A stretch of DNA of 64,000 bases, taken from positions 115,529,401-115,593,400 of the forward strand of contig NC_089597.1 of the NCBI RefSeq assembly GCF_019320115.1. The letters run 5' to 3'. Under the pieces are notes generated by a model. It made no database searches. It was given only the letters and a program-made list of their open reading frames with translations, and was not told the DNA's origin. The stretch's first letter is position 1, and each line of letters begins with the position of its first letter. Positions 13,003 to 23,878 of this stretch are shown here, in pieces. This stretch comes from Miscanthus floridulus. Lineage: Eukaryota > Streptophyta > Magnoliopsida > Poales > Poaceae. A program made the translations under genes and the position numbers.

Positions 13003-13375
13003 ATGGAAGGAGGAGGGCCACCAGGGCCATCCCAAGCCATCCCGGTTTCCGGAGACGCGTACTGCAACAGCTCCACTGCGCCCGTGGATGCTGCCGGCAG
13101 CAGCTCGCCGGCCGTCGGGCGGAAGCTGCTGTTCCGGCGGATGCTCATCGGCGTCAACGACGGCCGCTACTTCCACGGCCTAGTTCCACTGCATCGACAA
13201 GCACGGCAACATCATCCTCCAGGACGCCGTGGAGTACCGCAGCGCCGCCCGCCATTGCTCGCCTCCCACGGAGCAGCGCTGCCTGGGGCTCATCCTCATC
13301 CCGGCCGCCTGCCGGTCGTCTTGCCAGGTTGATTGCTCCGTTGAAGAGAAGATGTCGCTCCTGTGTTTGGAATGA
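13003..13375 (+). pseudogene. NAA38: NAA38 (NatC auxiliary, Sm-like) intronless retrocopy, frameshifted
   Basis: From ATG 13003 the frame reads a Gly/Pro-rich start, then GRKLLFRRMLIGVNDGRYFH. One extra base near 13186 shifts the frame; the next frame continues FHCIDKHGNIILQDAVEYRS, then LGLILIPAACRSSCQVDC, and ends with TGA at 13373-13375. Together these cover a whole plant NAA38/LSMD1-type Sm domain (small subunit of the NatC N-terminal acetyltransferase) without introns. Intronless structure suggests a retrocopy; I could not identify a poly(A) tail or target duplication. The frameshift falls inside the Sm domain, so the copy should not give a functional protein. An unrecognised intact parent gene must exist elsewhere. 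Confidence 0.8.
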
Positions 13376-13450
13376 ATTGTGCTTCTGAAGATGCTATGCA
13401 TAGATTGCAGCCAATTCTGTTATCTGAACGGCTGCATTTTTTTTATTTTA

Positions 13451-14468
13451 TTCATGCCATTATAATTTTTTATGTTTGGAGAAACGCTATTACTATTCGT
13501 CTATTTTAAAGCATGCCATTATAATTTTTCGTTTTCCACAAAAATGTCACTGAATACGTATGAACACAGCCTGGGCCCAGTTACAGGCGTATACAAAGAC
13601 GTATACCCCTGTCACTGGCACGCGGGCCCCACATGTCATCTTCTAATTCCTCCTCTCCTCCTCTCTCTCTCCATCCCGACGCAGCCACGGCTACGGCGAG
13701 CAGCAGCACGTCGGTCAGGCCGCGAGCTCCGCGCCGGCCGCGTCCTCGGCGCGCTGCCCGGGCGGTGAGCTCCGCACCGGGCGCGTCCTGCTGCTCGGCT
13801 GTGGTGCTCTCATCGTCGGCTGCTCGCCCACATGTCATCCTCTTCCTCTCATTGTTCCAATGAACTCGGCCATCGAATAACATCGTCGCGGGGAGGGGGA
13901 CGAGGGCGCCGCCGGCGAGGGCTGTTCACGGGGAGAGGTGCCTGACCGGCAAGGGCCGCCCACGAGCAGGAGCTTCGCCGGCGAGGGCTGTCGAGCTCCG
14001 CCGGCAAGGGCCGCCCATAGGGGATGAGTGCGGCCAATGAGGGCCGCCTACGGGGAGGAGCTCCGACCGACGAGGGCACTCGTTCTGGTGTGGCTAGCGA
14101 GGGTCGCCAGCCGAGGAGGGGCATCGCCGACATGTGAGGGCCGCCCCGCGGGGGAGGAGAACTACCAGCGCCGGAGAGGGTCGTCGCGGCCACACTGGGG
14201 ATCCCACCGGGGAGGAGGCGCCCAGCCGGCGTTAGGGCAGGACGCGCTGCGGGGGAGAGGAAGAAGAAGATGGCATGTGGGGCCCTGCGTGTCAGTGACA
14301 GGGGAGATGAAGTATACGTCTTCATATACGCCTGCAGCTGGACCCAAGCTGTGTCCATACGTATTCAGTGGCATTTTTGTGAGAAACGAAGAATTGTAAT
14401 GGCATGCTTCAAAATAGACGAATAGTAACTGACGTTTATCCAAACATCGAAAATTATAATGGCATGAA
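13451..14468. mobile_element. Long-terminal-inverted-repeat element with GC-rich core (Mutator-like or foldback)
   Basis: About 195 bp at the left (13451-13643, starting TTCATGCCATTATAATTTTT) returns as reverse complement at the right (about 14270-14468, ending AAAATTATAATGGCATGAA). Shared landmarks include GCATGCCATTA, TCACTGAATACGTATG/CATACGTATTCAGTGGC and GGGCCCCACATG. The roughly 620 bp core is very GC-rich and holds degenerate repeats around GCCGGCAAGGGCCGCCC. Long TIRs with an unrelated GC-rich core resemble a Pack-MULE, but I could not find a clean 9-bp target duplication. ORFs across the core look like composition effects. Confidence 0.8.
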
Positions 14469-15230
14469 TTCAAATAACCTGTTTTTTGTTGTTGTACTAG
14501 CTAACATCTTTGAAGAACAAAATTGGTGTTCCTATTTTTAAAGAATTGTGTTCCTATTTTTAAAGAATTGTTTATTTGAAACTATTAGGAAGGGCATGGA
14601 AGGAGTTTCTAGCTATTGAATGATTATTACATGCAGATGTGAAGTGCTTCATGCATGAGCATTTCTATTTTCTATACTATGATGTAGAGTTAATTTTCCA
14701 TAGTCATTCCAGAGCTACAACAACAGAAACAGGAGTTCAGAAGAGTGCATATCAAAAGAAATTACAAATTGTTCAACTAGTGAAGGCTGAGGCTGCAACA
14801 CTAGAAGCAAGAGCCTCTGATAGGGAATTTAGCTTCAGGACTTGTAAAAAGAGATGGGGAGAAAATCTGTAGTACATCAACTGCATTCAAACTCCTGAAG
14901 TTTAATTACAAAATCATTGACAGATAACCTCGGCAAGAGCAACTTTCACCGCAAAAATGTAAATGGTAGCAGTATAGCTATGTTCTATTTTAAACTTAAA
15001 AAATTGTGAAAGTAACAACAACTTGCAATTAGATAACAATCTTCTTTCTTGTATGATCTATGACAGTTCAATCCTGAAAATTCAGAACTCTGTAACATCA
15101 TATTTGGGTCTCAGATTCGCTTAAACAAAAATAGCAGTACATATGAAGCAAATCAATGGCTTCTAGCAAAACTTAGTTTACAGTGTGAGCCTTGACACTA
15201 CCCAAGTTTGCACAACTCTTAAGTGAAAGC
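14469..15230. other. Intergenic, no gene recognised
   Basis: AT-rich sequence downstream of the Rab geranylgeranyltransferase gene, likely including its 3' UTR near 15100-15230. A small plus-strand frame at 14639-14872 encodes a Lys/Glu-rich peptide I cannot assign. A 21-bp phrase (GTTCCTATTTTTAAAGAATTG) is repeated in tandem at 14528-14570. Confidence 0.5.
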
Positions 15231-15390
15231 CATCAATTAATTGACATCTTCACCATCAAACCATTTTAGACAAGGAATGAGTGTCACGACAAGAGTTCTG
15301 AGGTTCTCCCCATCAATTAATTGACATCTTCACCATCAAACCATTTTAGACAAGGAATGAGCGTCACGACAAGAGTTCTGAAGTTCTCCT
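15231..15390. repeat. 80-bp tandem duplication across the stop codon of the Rab GGTase alpha gene
   Basis: Units 15231-15310 and 15311-15390 both begin CATCAATTAATTGACATCTT and differ at a handful of bases. The right unit holds the C-terminal codons and stop (15317-15319) of the gene; the left unit is therefore a copy placed in its 3' UTR. Confidence 0.93.
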
Positions 15391-18300
15391 TGCTGGCAAT
15401 TTCATTTCCTTTGATATCAAGCTGTGCCAACTTCAGAGATCTAAAGAACCGTATGGCGTCCCAGTATTCCTCCACGTTGATATTTACCTTCTGGTACTCT
15501 TCAAAAGCTTCACTTGCTTTGATTTTGTGTGAGAATGGAGACGAGCAGATATACCGTGTTGTGTCAATTGAGTGAGCTCCAATCTTGTTGAAGGATAAAT
15601 CCAGAACTTTCAATGAGATTATCTTCATAAGGGGTTCAAGTGCTGTGAAACTACTGATCTGGTTGTTGCTAATGTTCAAGAACATAAGGTGCTGCAAAGC
15701 CTCCAAACCTTAAAAGAACAAAATGTTAGCATCCCAAAGCCACTGTTTCTCAAATCTTATCCTTCAGGCATTTGCCAATGACTAAGCCAATTATCTCATA
15801 AATAGAAATTAGTTTAATATAGTTATCAGTTCTGCAACTGCATTTGAGAAGCTATAGCAGACCAACTGCATTTGAGAAGTTAATTCACAGGCCTTGTTAC
15901 ACAGTTAAAATATCATAATTTTTTTTTCTTGAAGTGGACATAAGAGAGATGATTCAAATGCTAACCTTCGACTGATCTAAGACTATTATGGCTTAGGTCC
16001 AGCATTTGAACCCACAACAAGCGTTCAGCAAATCCAATGCGTGTTAAAGACAATCTGCAAAGTTGCACATGATTCAGGGGAGCTGAATTTGGTTGAACCT
16101 GAACTGAACAGTGATTCATGAAAGTCTCCATGTCACATGTTAGCTGCAAGGAAAAGTTAAGTTAGACAGCAGCACATTATCCGTTAGCAAAGTCTCTTCA
16201 AACACTCTTTATGTTACCTTATCCATCAGGACTAAGCTCCGTTCATCCTCGTAGTATTGCTTATGAGATGGATCCAGGTGAATCAAGTCAGTGAAGAGCC
16301 CCAGAGCCTCTTCACAGTAACCCTTCCTTTCAATTAGAGATCTTCCACGGGATTTTATAGCAGCACAAGCAAGCAATAGCCGGGCTAATGTCAACTTCCC
16401 AAACTTGCTGGAAAAGAGAGTATGCTATGAGAATGAGGTTATAATTATGAAAAAGCAGCTTCAGAATGAATTTAGAGCCTAACCTATTGTCATCAGGTAA
16501 CTCTCTGAAAAGATCTATTTCCTCGGATAGTCTTTCAAAATGCCAATTTGAGTCCTGTTCAACCAAAGCGCTAGTGATCTTTAGCAGATCAACAGGGATA
16601 GGATCATGGTTTCCATGAGACTGGAAGGATTCTGAGCAATTCCAGGCAACTGGCTTATCAAACAGATCTAAACCCTCGGCTGTGTCATTGCTAATCAGTT
16701 CAATGTCAAATGTAAAATGCACAGGACTATTGTAGTTAGAGCCACTTCTAGACACAATGTCATCCGAGCAGGGTATGTTCACTTCAACAGAATATTCCTG
16801 CAAACTGCTACATTCATTGCTAATTTGGAGATATGCGGCCCAACAGTTAGAATACCCAGAGTCTGCCATTGTGAGGGGTCTCCATTGAATATCCTTGCTG
16901 AACTCCAAATCAGACTTTAAGTTAACACTTGATTGATTTAATCCTTTGACAGGCTCATTAAAATAAAGAACAATGGGTACAGTCCTTGACCAGATGGATG
17001 AAAGTGTGTGCTGCTCAACTTTTTCCTTGATCAAAGAGGAAGTGAGCTTTGCAGCATTAGAAGGCCATGAAGCAATCAGCTGGGGGTTATCTGGACTAGA
17101 CGTTTGAGCTAAAAGCCAGAGGTGATAGAACCATCCACTTTGGTCACTTGGATCTGTAAAGAGAGCTTGAGTAACAAGTTCAAACTCCTCGGAAAAAATC
17201 TTCTGCTTTGACTCAAAACCTTTGCTCTGCTGGATTAGTAGGTTGGACAGAAGTATACTGCCAAAAAGGTGAATGAGAACGAAATTGCAGCAAATATATG
17301 ATTTTAATATAAGTACCAAAACCAAAAAGTAAACATAATAGTACACATTGAGACAAATAGGACCAAGGGTAATACAAGGAATCAAAATATCCTTTGCCAA
17401 TTACAGGAAGTAAGCATATTTACAGCATATCGATTTACAGTACAAACTACATAAGACTAAACACACTGTTTCCATTTGCTGTTTAACATGAAATGTAATC
17501 ACATTATGACATTACTATAAAGTGGCAGCTCAGTTTGCCAGTAATTACTGCTTATTTCACTACAGCTGAAAATTAAAGGTGGAGCAGACTACATTTTCTT
17601 CACTCAAATGGCTGTTACATCTATTTTCATTAACCATAATCCATGGTCACCAAGTATAGGTTTAGAACAAAAAATTCTAACATCACCACATGGACATATG
17701 AAAAAGTCAGAGTAAGCATTTAGAAAGAACATCCATAAATAATAATTGTATACAAATCATCCTGAAAGAATCAACAACACCAACAACACCAACAAAGCCT
17801 TTAAGTCCCAAACAAGTTGGGGTAGGCTAGAGTTGAAACCCAGTAGAAGCAATCAAGGTTCAAGCACGTGAATAGCTGTTTTCTAAGCACTCCTATCTAA
17901 GGCTAAGTCTTTGGGTATATTCCATCCTTTCAAGTCTCCTTTTATTGTCCTCTACCCAAGTCAACTTCGGTCTTCCTCTGCCTCTCTTCACGTTACTATC
18001 CTGGCTTAGGATTCCACTACGCACCAGTGCCTCTGGAGGTCTCCGTTGGACATATCCAAACCATCTCAACCGGTGTTGGATAAGCTTTTCTTCAATTAGT
18101 GCTACCCCTAATCTATCACGTATATCATCGTTCCGAACTCGATCCCTTCTTGTATGACCGCAAATCCAACGCAACATACGCAATTCCACGACACTTATAT
18201 GTTAAACATGTCGTCTTTTCGTAGGCAAACATTCTGCACCATACAACATAGCAGGTCTAATCGCCGTCCTATAAAACTTGCCTTTTAGCTTCTGTGGTAC

Positions 18301-20091
18301 CCTTTTGTCACATAGGACACCAGATGCTTGGCGCCACTTCATCCACCCTACTTTGATTCTATGGCTAACATCTTCATCAATATCTCTGTCTCTCTGTAGC
18401 ATTGATCCTAAATATCGAAAGGTATCATTCCTAGGCAGTACTTGACCTTCCAACCTAATATATTTCCTCCTCCCGAGTAGTAGTGCTGAAGTCACATCTC
18501 ATATACTCAGTTTTAGTTCTACCGAGTCTAAAACATTTGGACTCCAAAGTCTCCCGCCATAACTTCAGTTTTTTATTCACTCATGTCCGGCTTTCATCAA
18601 CTAGCACTACATCGTCCGCGAAAAGCATACACCAAGGGAATGTCCCCTTGTATGTCCCTTGTGACCTCATCCATCACTAAGGCAAACAGATAAGGCTCAA
18701 AGCTGACCCTTGATGTAGTCCTATCCTAATCGGGAAGTCATCCGTGTCTCCATCACTTGTCCGAACACTAGCCACAACATTGTGGTACATATCCTTAATG
18801 ATCCCGACGTACTTCGTTGGGACTTTATGTTTGTCCAAAGCTCACCACATAACATTCCTTGGTATTTTATCATAATCCTGAAAGAATGACCATAAATAAC
18901 AATTGTATACCTACGATTATGCCATGCCGAGTAATTACTGAAGTTCTCACTGATTTTATCCATGGTATACTTTAGCTCCTCCTCATCTGGCACGCCCATG
19001 AATCTTGCAAGGAACCTGTAAAAGGGGGGAATCAATCCAAACGGACTATCTTGACTGTAATCTCCAACAACAGAAACCTACCTTCGGTAATTCCATCCAT
19101 GGAAATTCCTGGCGTCCACCTTCAACAGTTTATCCAAGAGGCCAAACTCACGTTTGAAATCCACGGGCGCTAGCTTTTGGTTTAGCAACCACTTCCGGTG
19201 ATACCAAGCCCCATAGGACTTTGGGTTCTGCCTTAAAGCAACCTCAACCTTCGAAATTCCAAATTTGAACATCATCTAAGTAGGCAATTGCAATGGGCGC
19301 CAGAAACGACTAAAGCACAAAAACACAAGACCTCCACTTCTAATTGATACAATAGTGTTGATGGATCAGAGAACTAACCACTCTCAGCTCATCATCAACA
19401 GCAGACTTGATGGCCTCCGGGTCAGAAAGCTCCTTCACATTGTGCTGAAACGCAAGCTTCCGGTAGTTCCATGCGGTGTAGGCCTCTGGATTTATCTCGA
19501 GCAACTTGAAGCTCAGCCCAATTGCCTCCTTGGTGTACCTACAGGCCCTAGCCATTGATCAAATAAGTCCAGTGTGTTATCAAGCACTACTCCGGTAGAC
19601 TGAATTTGGGATCTTTACTTTGTCGTCAAGGAAAAAGGGTGAAATTACAACTGGGATATGGCATCCAATCTTTTTCTTTGCTATATGACTGATTAAACGA
19701 CAGATAATTTGCAATTATATGCACCAGGCCAGGTAATGAGGACCTCCAAGAACAATGAGGCAACCGCGGGCCTTCATAGCTTCAAGAAAGAACCAGATAA
19801 CACAGCGTGAACGAAGCAATAAAAATCGCATCATTCCTCCGCAGGAAAATCGCCAAGCCATGAGAGCTAGCCGAAGCTCTATCATGCTAGTCCTATAGGT
19901 TGCCAGAAACGACCGGTGCTAGATGGAGCAAGAAGAGAGGGAGGAGGGTGTAGGTACGGGCGGGCGGCGGCTTACGTGCGGGCATGGTGATTGTGCAGGA
20001 CCTGGGCCTGGAGGTCCCGGAGCTTGGCGGCTTTCGCTGACGCCGCCTCCTCGTCCTCAGGCTTGGCTGGGCGCCGCGGCCGGCCGTGCAT
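15317..20091 (-). CDS. RGTA1: Rab geranylgeranyltransferase (type II) alpha subunit
   Basis: Eight exons: 19976-20091, 19379-19538, 19082-19248, 18911-19015, 16484-17257, 16218-16407, 15966-16143, 15317-15708; phases join cleanly to 693 residues, close to the plant family length. It starts [17 protein letters not shown]. Exons 2-4 carry the alpha-helical prenyltransferase repeats ([42 protein letters not shown]); exon 5 adds another ([15 protein letters not shown]) and the plant insert region; exons 7-8 form C-terminal leucine-rich repeats ([19 protein letters not shown]). Known role: with a beta subunit and Rab escort protein it adds geranylgeranyl groups to Rab C-terminal cysteines in the cytosol. 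Intron 4 (17258-18910) hosts a LINE fragment. The ATG at 20091 matches the family N-terminus. No defect is visible. Confidence 0.95.
17772..18874 (-). mobile_element. 5'-truncated RTE-type LINE in intron 4 of the Rab GGTase alpha gene
   Basis: On the minus strand the fragment starts inside the reverse transcriptase (codons for [13 protein letters not shown] sequence), passes the C-terminal domain ([33 protein letters not shown]) and ends in the 3' UTR (AACTCTAGCCTACCCCAACT) with a GTTGTTG-rich tail. It is flanked by perfect 13-bp copies of ATCCTGAAAGAAT (17759-17771 and 18875-18887). The sequence corresponds to the larger copy at 53172-56406. 5' truncation and a variable-length target duplication are typical of target-primed reverse transcription. 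Confidence 0.93.
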
Positions 20092-20202
20092 CGCCTCCTC
20101 CCTCCGTCGCCGGCGCCGCGGGTGCGGGGGTTTGGATCTCGGGGAGAGCGGCTGTTCACCCTTCCAAGTAGGCCCCTTCCTCGAGGAGATCCCGTTAGCC
20201 AG

Positions 20203-20376
20203 GAGGAACGTGGATAAATTTGTGAGAGCTGTTCGAAAAAAAAAAAAAAAGAGGCGGAGCCGGATTTAAAGACACGTGAACGGAGCCGTACGTGGAATCT
20301 GGATAAATTTGTTAGAGAAAAATACTTTTTAAAAAAAAGAAGCGGAGCCGGGTTTAAGGACACGTCAACGGAGCCG
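20203..20376. promoter_or_regulatory. 88-89 bp tandem duplication with a CACGTG element upstream of the Rab GGTase alpha gene
   Basis: TGGATAAATTTG...GCGGAGCCGG.TTTAA.GACACGT.AACGGAGCCGTA occurs twice, offset 88-89 bp, 110-285 bp upstream of the ATG. The proximal copy holds a G-box core CACGTG (20273-20278), which in the distal copy reads CACGTC. The copies also differ in A-run length. A regulatory role is inference. Confidence 0.7.
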
Positions 20377-20945
20377 TAGCGGGCCAATACTCGTGCTGCT
20401 GTCGTGTACACTTAGCTGGGTTCAGATTTGCCCGCACCACCGCCCTCCTCGGCGGCCGCCGCTGCCGTCGCCCCGGCGCCAGCTGCAGTGGTTCTTCGTT
20501 GGAGCCGTCGCGCAACACACTACTATGCGCTCCTCTCTTCTTACCTCGACGGGAGCCGCTGGCACGGCCGACGGGTGTGACTGACAACTGGCGTGCAGGT
20601 GCATCACTGCAGGCTGCAGCAGCGGCAGACGAAGGCGGGATGTTTCTATCTGATATTCTGATGCACATAGCTCAGATCAACGCATCTCAATTTTGTTGGC
20701 GACAACAGAAACGAAAATGCTGGAAACTGGCAGTTCTTGGCTCATGGTCGAATCTGTCCCAGAACAATCTATTGCCCGATTGCCTAGAAGCAACAAATAA
20801 CAGTTTACAAGGTGATCAGATCATCCCTACAGCTCAACAACCCTGTCTCGGTACAGCGCTACACGGCTTACACTGTAAGCATTCCAATAACTTTATTTGT
20901 TTTATTGATTTTGAAAGGAGGAAAATTTGCAGCGTAACTTCAAGA
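20377..20945. other. Spacer between Rab GGTase alpha promoter and HIBADH 3' end
   Basis: The left third is GC-rich, the right third AT-rich and probably HIBADH 3' UTR. An open plus-strand frame (20499-20984) overlaps the HIBADH last exon in antisense and shows no recognisable domain; I treat it as chance. Confidence 0.4.
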
Positions 20946-23422
20946 TCACTCTTCATCCTTGCCAGCATAGTAATGTCTGAATGAGCACGAGAAGTCTTTG
21001 AGTTCACAGCCATCCTCGCACAGCTTTCGGTAACTGCAGAGAGCACCAGCTTAGTCGCAAAGCAATGGAGAGGGAGTAATATCTTGTTCTACCAAGTGTC
21101 ATCTCATGAAAAGACAAAAAGAGGGCGAAAGTGTTTTACATTTCAAGTGCCTCGGAACCCATAGGGCATTTGAAGCCAACTCCAGACAGCAGAAGCCATG
21201 GCCAAATCCAAATCTTTAGCCTGCAGAGAGATGTAAACAGTGAACAAAGTTTAATCTGGTACTCCACTCAAGCAACCTTTCTCTATGGGAAATCAGTAGG
21301 AGACTAACTTATCAGTACAAGCTACTCCTCTGTTCTAAATTGTAAGTTTTTCTGGCTTTTCAAGGTACATAGCTTTTGCTATGCACATAGATTAAATACT
21401 AGTAAACACTGTTCCCAAGCAACTCACTTGTATATTCATAAGAGTATAATAGACACATCAACTCATCCTTAGGTAAAGTAATTCTGCTTAATATTCTACA
21501 GTAGAATTTGATCAAGTGTCAATTTGTACCATTAGTTTGGAAGTGAAACCACCGCTATAGTTCCTTGATGATGGTACACCTTCCATAACTCCAGGAACTG
21601 GATTGTATGTATCGCTGTTGAAATCGACAAAAACGAAAACCACTTAAAATTCAGATGATGCAACATACAAGCTGAAGCTAAAAAACTAATCTCCATACTT
21701 CATGACACCCAACTGAATCATGGTTGTTACACTTCCAATTCTTTAGGAAGCAAATCCCAAAGTCGCAGCAGCTTAGACCGCAATAAGATGATTAGATGAG
21801 CAAAGGAGACAATACCTACTCCAGCAGCGAGCGCTTGAACAGTTGAAAATGTCTGTAAGAGTGGTTGCTTTGATCCCAAGATTCTGACCAAGAGCCAAGG
21901 CCTCGGAGACCCCAAGCAAGCTGATTGCCATTGCCATGTTGTTACATATCTTTGCAGCCTTAAATACCCAATATCAAGAGTGAGCCGGAATCATCATCAC
22001 ACTGAGAATTTTTTTGAAGAATGAAGGTTAACAAAACTTGCCGAGCCATTTCCAGCCCCACCGCAGTAGATTGCCTTTTTCCCCATTGCGAGAAGTAAGG
22101 GCTTGGCTGCTAAATATGCTTCCTCAAGACCACCCACCTGTACATCATTGCTTGAAACAAAAAATAAATATCAATTTCTTCTATCTTAATGTAATAGTTT
22201 TTTAGTCTGACCAAACAGCTACAAGTTATTATGATGAAAAGCAAGAAATAATACCATGAAAGTTAGCTTGCCAGCTTCTGCAGCAGGAACACCTCCAGAC
22301 ACTGGAGAATCCAGAATCATAGGGCTTTCAGCGTAACCTGAACATAGTATTAATTGATGCCAGTAACAGAAATAATTAGCATTCATTTAAACTCAATTGA
22401 AGTTTTTACATCACAACTGCCAATAGTAGATTATGGCTCTAATGTTATATGGTGGAACTTAACCTTTCTTTTCTTTTAAATGGCATCTTGATATGGCTGT
22501 CGATATCTTTCTTGATGTTTGTGGATCAACTGTTGATGAATCTATGTATAACCATGGTCCCAGGCGTTCGCCCCCAAAAAGCAAGCCATTGGGTCCATTG
22601 TATACATCTAAAACCTGAAAAGCATCCATGACCATCCTAAATCAAAGTTCCAGGAAAATAAGCTATATTTGTAAAGATGGTTGGATATAGGACATGCTAC
22701 ACAGAAGGATAATTACCGTCTACTTCTGATGTCATGATCCAAATGGTTGATCAAGAATTGATTTGACAAGAATAGGAGTTACAGAAACAATCTACTTACA
22801 TGAGAAGATGAAGGAAGCATGGTAATTATGACATCACTCGACTCTGATACTTCAAGTGGAGACTGTTTTGTGGGGATTCCATCGTCTGAGAATTTCTTCA
22901 TTGAATTTTCATTTCTGATAGATAGATTCAATGTTTATCGAATGAGAACCAGAAGAAAAAAATCAATGAACTCTGTGACCCATATCATGAACAGTGTATG
23001 TAAGGATAGGCAGGAACTTACATATCATGAACAGTCACTTTGTATCCAGCCGTGATCAAGTTCCTTGCCATATGGGAACCCATGTTCCCAAGTCCGATGA
23101 ATCCGACATTCTGAAAAGCACCAGCGACTCATGAAAACCAGCATTGCACATCGCGATGCCCATATCTACCTTAAACAATGACTAGATGAATTGAGTCAGA
23201 AAAAAATGTCAAAGCTTCTTCCTTTTTAATTAGTCAAGGTAGACGTTGCAATTATAGTAGAAGTAGTCTGTGAAGCCAGAAAACCCCATCTAGACATCAT
23301 GATTCGTGGATATGGATAGTCACCTCCAGCTGAGATGGAAATGCAGCAGAAGAGAAACCCCGGAGGCAGCTCCAGCCCCATCTCTGCAACTTTGAGCCGA
23401 CTCTCCATCCGAACCCCACCAT
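20946..23422 (-). CDS. HIBADH: 3-hydroxyisobutyrate dehydrogenase, mitochondrial (frameshift in exon 9)
   Basis: Ten exons: 23324-23422, 23022-23110, 22800-22914, 22464-22614, 22255-22337, 22042-22137, 21816-21958, 21530-21614, 21140-21220, 20946-21033. Exon 1 gives a basic, Trp/Arg-rich presequence ([17 protein letters not shown]). Exon 2 has the dinucleotide-binding start [16 protein letters not shown]; then TMLPSSSH, the substrate motif [19 protein letters not shown], and GNGSAAKICNN with the catalytic Lys. The C-terminus ends [10 protein letters not shown]. Role: NAD-dependent oxidation of 3-hydroxyisobutyrate in valine breakdown. Intron 6 uses a GC donor (GCAAGT). Summed exon length is 1030, one base too many. 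The excess maps to exon 9 (around 21187), where the family frame [11 protein letters not shown] is broken and a TGA follows within the exon. The intact length would be 342 residues; as written it stops near residue 312. Pseudogene, null allele or sequence error are all possible. Confidence 0.92.
21324..21405. mobile_element. One-ended Stowaway-like remnant in HIBADH intron 8
   Basis: TACTCCTCTGTTCTAAATTG resembles a Stowaway left end (CTCCCTCCGTTCTAAATT), followed by the palindromic core AGCTTTTGCTATGCACATAG. No matching right end is present before exon 8. Confidence 0.45.
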
Positions 23423-23878
23423 TGCCTTCCGCAAGGCTGCAACAGGGGGCGGATAGGGATAGGACTCAGCTTGTGCCGCGCAGGAGAGGAATCCGCAACC
23501 GAAATTTACTGATGCAGAGAAAGGAGTGGGAAAATGAATTTGATTGCTGGCAACAAGATAAACCAATCCATCCAAGCAAGTTATGATTCGTTACCAGCGA
23601 AAGCACTAGACCCAACCCGACGCAGTCCGCTCTGATTCAATCCACTACCAGTACAGCGGGGGCAGGAGGGGCAGGGGCTTCGGCGACGATGGGTGCCCGG
23701 CGTGCTTGGGTGGAAGGAAAGCTGGAAGAGGGTTCGGTGGTGTGGGCGCCGGCGCCGCCGAAGAGGAAGATGGAATGGGGTAACCGATGCTCTCGTGGTT
23801 GAGAAAATTGCATATTTGGGACGCGTTTAGCAGGTTTACGACCGCAATGGTTGCTTCATAAAAATAACCCTTGATTTT
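23423..23878. promoter_or_regulatory. HIBADH upstream region
   Basis: Upstream (minus sense) of the HIBADH ATG. An in-frame upstream ATG at 23575 would extend the N-terminus by 51 residues; I prefer 23422 because it gives a normal-length presequence. The remaining sequence is moderately GC-rich with no recognised gene. Confidence 0.4.

Noticed and set aside
14639..14872. 78-codon plus-strand frame with Lys/Glu-rich second half
   Set aside because: No recognisable family, AT-rich context, no splice support; could be an exon fragment but I cannot support it.
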